Assembly (NCBI GenBank): GCA_023101725.1
Contig: JALJCO010000091.1
Span: forward strand, 1 to 64,000
Origin: Atherinomorus stipes
Taxonomy: Eukaryota > Chordata > Actinopteri > Atheriniformes > Atherinidae
Length of the DNA: 64,000 bases
Direction: 5' to 3'
Part shown: one piece after another, positions 37,001 through 47,542 of the stretch
Numbering within the stretch: position 1 is the first letter of the stretch
Layout: every line of letters begins with the position of its first letter
Translations under genes and position numbers: made by a program
The notes under the pieces: generated by a model
The model's input: the letters and a program-made list of their open reading frames with translations, nothing else
What the model was told of the DNA's origin: nothing
Database searches by the model: none

Positions 37001-40000
37001 CTTTAAATGTCTTAAAGATCCTGGGAGTTATGGGATAAAAAAGTCAAGTGGGAGACAAGAAAATTTCTCCTGTGCTGAGCTGATGGATCAAACAGGTCGT
37101 CTGTGCTTAAGCGTCCTTACTGATGCCGACTGCAGCCCAATAACAATAAGACGGCATGTCTGAGAGAAAAGGCCACATCTCCTCCCAGACCACAAATGTG
37201 CCCGTTTGGACTTTCCATGGGACACTAAAAGGTGGAGTAAAATTTTATTCTCTGAAAAGAAAAAAATTTACCTGAATGTTCCTGATGACTTCCAACATTA
37301 CTGGCATGACAAGGAGATCCCACACGTTTTCTACCGTCACAGTGAGGGAGGCCTCAGCATGGTCTGCATTTTCCTTCATGGAAAGATGGAGCTTCAGGTT
37401 GTACAAGGACTTCAAACTGCTGCTGGCTGTGCCGAGATGTTGGCTAGCTCTTTCAACATGACAACGCTGCACCGTACAACACTCACCAAACTAAGGACTT
37501 CTTCCAGGAGAGTAATCATGTCAGTCTTGCATGTTGTCCCGCATGTTCCCCTGATTTAAATCCCTCTGAGAATGTTTGGGGATGGATGGCAAGGGAAGTT
37601 TAAAAGTATGAGATGGAGAAAAAAGGAGAGAAGCGGTTGGATGCAAAAAATGGACTGGTTTATTTACATCGTGCAGAGGTGCAAAAAGAAAAAGTGCAAA
37701 AAATAGTGAACATTTCAGTTACTGGAGCACCATCAACACTGATAACATGACTGCACAGCTTCAAGCTTTAAATAGGCTGGTCAGCAAATGAAGGCAGCCA
37801 ATCAGGAAAACCCGAACAGAAGGAAGACATCAACTAATTACACTTGAAGGATACACAAAGGAAGATGCACAAGTTTACAAGAATGGACGTCAATTCCAGA
37901 CAGTGGATGTCCTCTGTGATGCCATCTTCACATGAAGCAACATTCCTCCTGGAAACGCCAATATGGACCATGCCTGAATGAATGTTTGGAGTCATCGACA
38001 AGAATGGCGGAGCTGCTTGTCATGCACACAATACTACTCACTACCAGAGGTGGAAAAAGTACAGAAAAATTCTAATTAAGTAAAGTTATCTTTACTTTGC
38101 TAAAAACCTCGAAATTTGAATTCTTAAATATTTTTTAAAGGGGAAAAAGAAAAAAAAGAAAAAAAAGAACTAAAAAAAAAAGACACCATAATAAAAAAAA
38201 AAATATTCCAATCCAAAAATCAAGAAAACCCCAACCTGAGGGGGGGGGCCCTAGTCAACGGTCGCCGTAGAATAAGGGGGGGGGGGGGGGAAAGGGGGGG
38301 TGTGTAGGAGGGGGGGGGGGTAAATAAAAAATTGTGTTAAATTCTACTCAAGTAAAAGTAAAAGTACCCATCTAAAAATGTAATTGAGTAAATGTAAAAG
38401 TACTTAATTTAAAATGTACTCAGAGTTAAAGTTACTTAGTTACTTTCAGTCACTTGCTGTAAGAAAGGATGAGTTAAAAATCCAATCCAAAACTGTTTTT
38501 GAGAACCTTTCAAAATAAAAAGCCTAAAATAAAAGCAAATCAAAAATGTTCAGCAAATCCTTACTGACCATTTAAAATCTTGAATTCAGTTGTCTTAATA
38601 AACTAATGAGCACAATGACTACTGACTGCAATGAAATAAAGTGTCATGCTCCATTGAATATTCTGCCCACTGAATACTAACAGTGGACAATGTGTCAGCA
38701 TTTGCATGATGAAGTTGTTGCCTTTTTTGCGTTTGAACACAAAGAGCTTGCTGAGATTTGGCCGAGGATTTCCTCCATATCTTCTACGGGAATTCAACCC
38801 TTAGCTCCTCTGTCTCCGTCTCCTGCTCAGCACCATCATCATCAGCCTGAATTGGTTTTATGTTGAACATTGTGGATTGTTTGTGGTATCATCCACTGAA
38901 ATGAAATCTCACTGATTTTTCTCCTGCAATTCATTTTGTTCTCAGTAATGAGGGCGGGTTCCAAAGTAGTGAAGTAAATTACTCGAGTCAAAATGTACAT
39001 GAGTAAAAATGAAACTACCTATTTCAAAAACTACTCAAAAATTACATATTACTCACAAAAACTACTCAATGGGCTCTATGCACGACTCCACTACTTCCTG
39101 GACTTAAGGTAGCTCCCTTGTTTCCTGTCTGTCATTACTGGACGAACTGATTAACCCAGGTGTGTCTGGCCAGTTACTGAGATCAGGCACACCTGGGTTA
39201 ATTAGTTCGTCCAGTAATGAAAGACAGGAAACAAAGGAGCTACCTTAAGTTCAGGAAGTAGTGGAGCTGCGCATAGAGCCCATTAAAGTAAGCTGAGTAA
39301 ATGTAATTAGTAACTTCCACCTCTGCTCACTACTCAGTCCTTTTTTAAACACTGAGTTCAATGTTACGGCTTTTTTTTTTTTTTTGCTACGGTCTTAATC
39401 TTTTGATCAGGTGATAAACAGCCTGTTTTAGTTTAACTGCAGGTATCAATACAAACCCTACTTTCTACTTTTTCTCACTTGGTCCTGTTTCTCCGTTCTG
39501 CATTTTGAAGCTCTACTTCCAAAGCAAAATGCGAATCCTTGTACTTTTCTTAACTGTATTAAGATTTTGTTCAGGAGTGTATTTTAAACTATTATATGTG
39601 GTAAAATCAGAGTATTAGGTACTTGCATTAGCAGTTTTCCACTGTGGTTGGAGTCTCAATTAAATACAAGATACTATCTGCTTTAACATGTACTGGCTGA
39701 CTCAAAACAGCATTGTTGTGGGTTTAAACTACTAGATGTAAAAAAAAAAAAAGAAAGAAAGAAAGAAAAAAAAAGTAAAAGCCACTGAATATTTAATTTG
39801 TATATCAACCAGTGTGAAATAAAAATAGATGTCCAATCATTGAGGCCCGGGCAAAAAATCGATTGAATGAATTAATTAGAATTTTTTTTGGGGGGATTTT
39901 TAAAAATAAGTAAATGGAGTTTTTGTGTAATGGTGTATTTTTGGCCACCCGGAGCTTCCAAAAGCGTTAGTTTCATTGCATGGCAAGCGACATCATCATC

Positions 40001-41952
40001 CTAGCACACACAAAACAGCAGCAGCAAGCAACAATATGGCTACCAATGGGAGTACAAATTGTGACTTAAAACGCAGCTGGGACTTTGATTCCAAGAGGGT
40101 GTTTGTTTATTTATTCACCCCAATAATGGAGGTTACATTCGTCTTGTTTTCGATTGATTAAAAGCAAAATTTGTTTTAAGTTGTCTGTCGTTTGTACTGC
40201 TTTCCTTCATATGTAGGAGATAAAAATCGGGAAAAAAATCCTAAATCAAATTGAAAAGAAATAAAAAATCTGAGATTTTATTTTTAGGCCATATCACCCA
40301 ACCCCACAATCACTGTCTAGCACAATACGTTACCTTCTAAAAGATGTTTTTTACTTAGCTTTCAGTTTCCTCCATGTATGTTTTCCCCAGTGGCACTGAA
40401 GGTGAATTGAATTAAGATTTTATTTTATACATTAATATTTTAATCCAAATTTAATTCAAACTTTCACATTGAATCAGACTCCTTGGCAGCAGCGTTCCCT
40501 ATTCTTCTGTCTTTCCTTCCTTCTTTTTTTTTCTCTGAATATTTCTCCATATTGCTCCTAAGCTTGAGTAAATAATCCTCCCACCCATCAGGTGAAATAA
40601 GTAGCTTTTTATCAGTGGTTGCCATGGTGAATCCAGGTATCGTCAGTGGTTGCCATGGTGAATCCAGGTATCGTCAGTGGTTGTCATGGTGAATCCAGCT
40701 GTCAGGGCTCCATTGATGATGGCTTTTTGTTGTGGTTTTCAACTCTGGGTAAAGATACTCAGAGTTGATTGAACCAAATGAAAGCAGTTGATCTGAAACC
40801 GAAAACTCATTTGCTCCGCTCAGAGTCGGTTTCTTTTCAAGTTAGTTGAACCTCCTTTCTGGAACAAGCCCCTGAGGGTCCTCGGTAACTGTTGACGGCT
40901 CCAAGACTAATTTATCACATTTATCACTGAGACAGATAACAGTTCAGATGCTAGCACAAATGTATTTATAGTTTATTTTAAGTAGTTTTCTTTGGTTAAT
41001 CAGCGACAGTAAAACTCTTGCTGGGAAGATAATGAGTAATTACGTAAAGTCTGTAAACACAACATCAACATGTTTGATTTAATGTTTTTGTGTTTGTTGT
41101 CAAACCAAACACTTTGATTATCTGATCAACCAGCATGGAGAGGGCTGTGACTTCAGCTGCTGGTTCAGATGTTTCATGAGGTCTAAACTGAAGGCCCAAA
41201 CTATTTATAAGTATGACACCCACAAGAAAAATGTAAAAAAAAAAAAAAAAAAAAAAACACCACCTCTTCGTTTTCCTCCTTCGCAGTTGCACCATGTGGT
41301 CTGAGGTTTGGTTACTAAGTGGTGGAGCAAAAACATGCAGCACCTAAAATTCGCTACCGCCTTCGTTATTTTCATAACTCTCAGCACAGCACCTCAATAT
41401 CACAGAAACCTTTAACTTTATTCACATCTTCGTCTTTTTTTTTGTTAACTGCTCTCTGAAGGGCTTTTCCTGTCTGATGTTCAGGTTTTAAATCTCTGTG
41501 CATGCTTTGGCTTCTTGGTCTGTGGTTTGGTAATTTCTTCTGTAACTAGTGGGGAAATATTTAAGTTCAGAGAAAATGTTCTGGCTTCCTCTTCAGAAAT
41601 CTTCACACGGTTGATGGTTTGTAGCTCGGTGTGAAGGTCAGGCTGAGATCAGATGTCACGTTAAACGTCTGCTGAGATTGAAGGAACATTCGGTGTTACG
41701 GTGGAAAGTAGTCTAGAGAGGTTTGTTTGGCCGCTGTTAAACTGCATAGCTCCACCGTCTCTTGGCATGATCGGAAGTGGTTTCTCATCTCGAAGCAGAG
41801 TTTCTACCAAAGGTGGCATATATGGTTTATTTTGAGGTTTCTAGGACATGTTCAGAGATTTGTGCTAAAAGTTTTAGCTGCTAAAAACAAAAGTTAGTTC
41901 CCAAATGTGGGAAATAATGTGTAGTATCATCACCTGGCTGGTTCATTACTGC

Positions 41953-41992
<40 letters not shown>

Positions 41993-44900
41993 CAACCAAG
42001 GGGGAAAAAAACTGCTAAGTTTGACTGAAAATTTGGTCATAGCAAAAAGTGAATCATGCATTTTCACACTACTGCTGTGAATTTTCACACTTCCCTCAGA
42101 GATGTGTCTGCAGATTCAGAATAACCTGAACGTCATTGTCATAACAATGTTGCTGTGTGTCAAGTGTCAAAATACTTAAAATGTGCTGTTGTCTCAGATT
42201 TTGATGTGTTTAAGGATGAATTATTTTCTGAGATGTGATGAGGCTGTATTCTTTTTTTCTTTTTAAATCATAAACTAAGCATAAAGCTGCCCTGAAAGTC
42301 AACTATTTTACAAGTACCGGAGTGTTAAAGTCGCTGTAACTAAAGGAAGCAGCAGGGGGACGTGAGGAGCAGAGCTGTGTTGCGTTGGACGTCCATGGCC
42401 ACAGCCCGACACCTGCTGCTTTACCCAGCTGAACATAAGGAAGTCCCAATAATTGCTACATTTCTGCTAAACCTCAACAACAACCAAGTCTCATCTGTCC
42501 TTAAAAAGACGAAGCCCACCGGGACCCTCAAACGTCAGCCCCTCTGCACCACAGGAATGAAAAACCATGTCTGTATTTTGGGATGTTGGTCAGCCAGTGA
42601 AGACTCGGCTTCACCCGTTTACCTAAAGTCTTCATGTGGAAGTTTTAGACACTGTTTGTCTGCAAGAGGCTGCAGGTGTCTTCACTGAGGACAATAAACA
42701 TCACATTGACTGTTTAACTGTTGGAGCTGGCAGCCAGCCTCATCCCCAGAGTCCCGGGGAGGAAATAAAGCACAAATGATGGTGTTTTGTGTTTCCCCAC
42801 ATCTGTCACTCTGGTCACCCACCACACACACAGTTATATTTCCAGCTGAAGAGGATGCCTGCGTGTTTCACTGCTGTCTGCAACAAACACAGCAACAGTC
42901 CGTTGTTTATGCCTGTCTGACTCCTGAATGCATCCTCATGTTGTCTGACAGCTGCATCTGATCTCCTTTCAGAAAGAAGAAGGAAAGGTCCAAGGCCAGC
43001 TGAACCACACAGACTCCAGCCAGTACATCCGTGATCTCAAAGATCAGATAGCAGAGCTGAAACACGAGGTGAGGTCACACAAACCAGCTCCAAACACTAA
43101 TCACATTCACTTATGTGCTCTTTTTTTTTGCTGTCAAAATTCAGATTTTATTGCCGCTTGGTCTTTGATTTAGCATTTCACAGCGTTTCTTCAGATTTTG
43201 CTTTGAGCTTTTCAGATTAGTAGAAGTGTAAACTACACCCAGAGACTTCCTGTGCGGAGATGACACTGCACAGCTCCTGCAGATACCTTCAGAGATATAA
43301 CTTGCACAACTTGCCAAACCTCTTACAGTGAAGAGACCAGATATGCTCAAAACATAGAAATACCCCGATATATTTACACAAAGATGTCACCAGTCATAAA
43401 CATAGCTGACTCGTGAAAGGTGAAAGCATTTCCTTTCAGTCTTCAGCCATTTCCCTTAATTCTACTTTCAGTCCTGTCTAAAAAAAAAAAAAAAAAATGT
43501 CATCCTGCAGTTGTCTTCTTGTCTGAACACAGGCCTGCTAGGAATCAGATTAACTCAACTTTCTGCAGTTAGCAAACCTAAAAGTGGAGTGGATCAATAA
43601 CATCAACACCACCTCCCTCACATGGAGATTAAGATTTTCATTGTGTTACTGGATGTTTTGTCTCCAGTCTGCCATGTTTATTTGATTAAATTAGTTTCCC
43701 AGTATCGCTTCAGGGTTCAGATTTCAAGATTTAGGCTTCAGTTTCTCGAATTGAGGATTCTGACTTCAGGGTTTGGAGTTCATTGTTCTGAATTTGGGGT
43801 TAAGACTTCAGGGCTCAGTGTTAAAGGGGAACTTCGTTTTTTCTTTCAACCTGGACCCATTTTCTAACATGAAATACGTTCATTTCCTCACCCAGACAGT
43901 TTTGGTGTAACTTGAATTCCTTCGGATCCACTCCAGACCAGTGTATGTCCAATATAATAAAAGTGATGGGGCAACCGCGTGCAGCCTCTAAATAAGGCAT
44001 TATCTGCCACAAACCCCTTCATTTCACCAATGTTTTGTTACGAAACATTAGTAGGACATGATTTCCACCATCACAGGGTGTCGACCTCCAGAGCTGTCAA
44101 TGATGCAATAGAGTTGCATCATACGTTGACCAGAGCCATAGAAATACAGAGTTGCGACATGCATTGACTTCAATGTAAAAGCGGTCACGTGACTGAAGGA
44201 GAATGCCATGCAAACCCCGCGCTGTCATTTCTTACTGCAGAACATGCAGCAGTAATCAGATTACTGACAGAAAACACTAAATAAGCATCAGTGCTGCAGA
44301 CATGCTGGTAATGAATGCTCTCGGTCCTGCATTTTTAGTGTTTTAGCTTCCCTCTTTTTAATGTTTTATCTGTTTTATACAGTGTCTTTGTGCTGATAAG
44401 GTGCTTTAAAATAAAATATATTATTATGATGATTATGATGGGAACAAATTGGATGATGGGAAAAAAAGCTGAAAGAATCTAGTTGTAGTCTTGTAAATAG
44501 TGACCCTGCAAGATTCCTAGCCTTTGTAAAATCTCAATCTGAGACTAGAACTGCTTTTAGATGTGAGCTGGTGTGCGATGGTGGTCTTCCAAATCTTTAA
44601 AAAGTCCTCTGATGTAAGGCTGGCATAGGTCTATACGTAGCCGGCTGTGGGTTGATGTCTGGAACTGGTGGTGGGGTGAGCAGGCAGGTGGTCATGGTAG
44701 GAAGGTGTGGAGGGTGGATGGTAGAAGGGGTTGAATTACTGCAAGGAGTTAATACAAATCAAGTACAGAAGCAGGCCAAGTTTGGTTTTTTTTCTCTAAA
44801 TTTTGTCCATCAGAGTTTTTTTTAGATATTGACTAATAGGAAGTCCAAGTGCCCACAACCCCATGGCTGACTGGTGTTAGAGGAAGGCTCAACATTTGCA

Positions 44901-47511
44901 TTGAAGGAACTAGAGGCAGGAATTGTGAAAGAATACACATGCAAGTCCAGGTTTTTAATGCTAATGGGTGATGAAGCATTAAAAACCAAAAAGAACGTCT
45001 CTCTCCGTTGCTTTGAACAGGCTGTGTGCTGCATGATGGGCTGCGATTCGGTGGCCAAATTTCTCGCGCTGTCCTGCGGACGTGCCGTTAATTGACGAAG
45101 TTTTGTAGGGGCCTCCAAATGTCCAGAAAGAAAAAGTAATACAACCTAAGATTACCCATAATGCACCTTGAAAACTAGTGAGCTTCGATGGTCCCTAGAT
45201 GGGTCAATATAGACCACAAAGCATTGCGGGCAGGAGCTTTGAATGGCACAAGGTGACAAACACACGAGTGGCGGGAAAATAAAAAAACAAAGAAGGGAAT
45301 AAAATATTTTTACATAAAATTATGGATTTAATTTGGGGTGACATCTTCCTTTTTGTGGTTTTCGTGGTTTCCGCTCTGGTTTCTGCGTTAACAGCTGGTA
45401 ATTACGCGATTGTTTAATCCACGTGCGCAGCTGTTGACTACAACACGCTCTGTTGTGGAGCGAGCCATCGGCGCTTGGATGAATGATGTCATTCACCGCT
45501 GCAGCAACGTGCCGTCACTTCTGCTCATCTGTGATTTAGGGGGAGTGGGATTTATACAGGGGAAATTTTTTTGCATCTTTTGTGCATGCATGGTTTTGTA
45601 AATCAAGGTTTTCATGATCTGCTGGTGAATTTTTTTTATTCTGGGTGCTGGGAGGCCAGACACCGGATGGGGTTTGGGGAGGGAAGCGGGTTCAGACTTT
45701 TAGTAGAACTGGGCCTTTTGTTCTGTGTGTTGGGTTTTAAACTGGACTCTTAATCTGTTTATTCCAACATGTCTGTCTCTTGCATGGCAGGCTGATACAG
45801 GTGAGTGGCTTCACATGTGACTTCCAGAGTTTTCCATCATACGTGTTTTGACCTGCAACTCCGTTGTACCTTGTAATATTAACCCTTATTCTATATTTTT
45901 TATTTTTTCACTTTAAGTGTTTTGTATTCACCCTTTTGATTTATTTTGATTAAGAATAAATGTATTAATCTCAGCCATAACGTTGATATTTTTAGTCCAG
46001 TCGGTTGTCAGTCATTGTTTAAACTACCTGGAGGAAGAGGACTGAATGTGGGGAGGGCTTTGATGGGGCACAAAAGAGAGCAGATGATAAATTCACTTTA
46101 TCATCCTGAAGTGTATTTGCAATCATTTATTTATTTAGTTTTTTCTTTCTGTAAAACATTGTTCTCCTTTAGTGTCGAGCAGTCTGATACAATCACCCAG
46201 ATTGTTTCTACCTGAACATTTAACATTTAAAGACCCACTCCGATGAAAATCATGTTTTTCGTGTTCTTTATATCAGTGATTCTTAACCATGGGGCCGAAG
46301 CTCGGGCCTCAAGCGCCACCTAGAGGGCCGCGAAAAAACCTTTCCTTTTCCACATGTGGGCCGCGAGGACCGTAAATTTACACTGTTATTTATGACTGGA
46401 TGAGCTGCAATGTAGCTTCCCCCCACCTGGTGGCGGTAATTTGCCAGAGTTCAACAAACAAGCAGAAGAAGACACTCAGCTAGCCGCTTGTCTTTAGCAA
46501 ACGTTGTAAAGAAGAATTAAAACTAAATAATGAAGACAAAAATGGTCCCAAATCGCCCCTAAAGAGGCAAAAATCCAATCCAATTTATTAAATACGGATT
46601 AAGTGGAGATAACAAAGCAGAGCTGAGATGTCTGGATGGAGCACCAGCTAACTCTAATGCTAACGTTAATGCTAACGCTAACGGAAGCCCTGAAGCCTGC
46701 ATCTACAAGCTTCACCTAGAAACAAACATCTAACACTCGTTGGAAAGAAAAGATTTTTAAGAAAAACGGAGAGAAAATCAGCTATTGATGCAGAAAATGT
46801 CTGTTATGTTTGGAAGTTCTTTAAAAATTTTAAGTTTAAGTATATAAATTGTTCAATGAAATTTTGGGCTTTAATGGCCTGTCTAAACAAATAAAATACA
46901 GGTTTTTACAGATTATTTAAATTGAGCCTTTTTATTTTCAATGTGATCTATTACTGCACCATTTTATTTATTTATTTTTTTTAAAATCAGTTTCCATCAG
47001 TTTTTTCTGTTGTCCCTCTTTTTTGTAGTAAAATGTGATGGATTTTATGTTTATAGCCCAATATTGATTTGTTTTTGGCAGAGTCTGATTTTATTCCATG
47101 AATTATACGTGTGATATAAATGTGTTTGTGACGGTGTCACAATATATTTTTTATTTTATGTTATTCATGTTTATCACGCCACATTTTACTAGGTTCAGTC
47201 TGTTAAAGGCAGGTGGATTTGGTTTAGTTATTAAATAAATAAACCAAAAATGAGATTATTGTACTATTACAGTGTTAAATATAAATGGACCCTGGACCAG
47301 TTTGAAATGAAAACTTGGGCCCATCATGAAAAAGGTTGAGAACCCCTGGTTTATATGTTCTTACGGTAAAGGACGTATGCTGAGAAAACTAAACTCAAAA
47401 TTGTATTTCGACTGCACACAATTCTAAAATCCTTCTTTTAACCCTGGATGGCTTTTCTTTCATCTCTCAAATAGAAAATAATTAATTGAATTAAAGCCTC
47501 TTTAAGTGTGT

Positions 47512-47542
<31 letters not shown>

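Larger units (their letters stand above)
38045..39325. mobile_element. hAT element inserted in the Tc1 transposon
   Basis: Ends CAGAGGTGGAAAAAGTAC and inverted CAGAGGTGGAAGTTAC. A perfect 8-bp target duplication CTCACTAC (38037-38044 and 39326-39333) marks a hAT insertion. The interior is rich in AGTAAA and ACTCAAGTA motifs. No transposase found. It includes an odd homopolymer patch (38126-38335). Confidence 0.92.
36660..39579 (+). mobile_element. Tc1-type transposon, split by a hAT element
   Basis: Ends CACTCCTGAACAAAATCTTA and the inverse, with TA on both sides (36658-36659, 39580-39581). Removing the hAT insert leaves about 1.63 kb, the usual Tc1 length. The transposase is broken by frameshifts and stops but shows WSKILFS (about 37229), HYWHDKEIPH (about 37294), CSPDLNPSE (37544 on) and NVWGWMAREV. 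The first catalytic Asp appears lost in the LFSE-KKK region. Confidence 0.9.
32256..42972 (+). other. evi5 intron, about 10.7 kb, densest in transposons
   Basis: Holds a hAT-like pair of ends (32647-33232), a nested repeat pair (33297-33802), a candidate element (33884-35025), the Tc1/hAT/palindrome stack (36660-39579), a hAT-like MITE (39841-40306) and a 31-bp tandem repeat (40612-40703). Positions 40870-42972 hold one poly-A tract (41229-41257), a TA microsatellite and otherwise nothing I recognise. Confidence 0.75.

Noticed and set aside
45791..45800. Possible 10-nt microexon (between a CAG and GTGAGT) before the evi5 terminal exon
   Set aside because: Ten bases would break the phase-0 junction between exons R and S, which join correctly without it.
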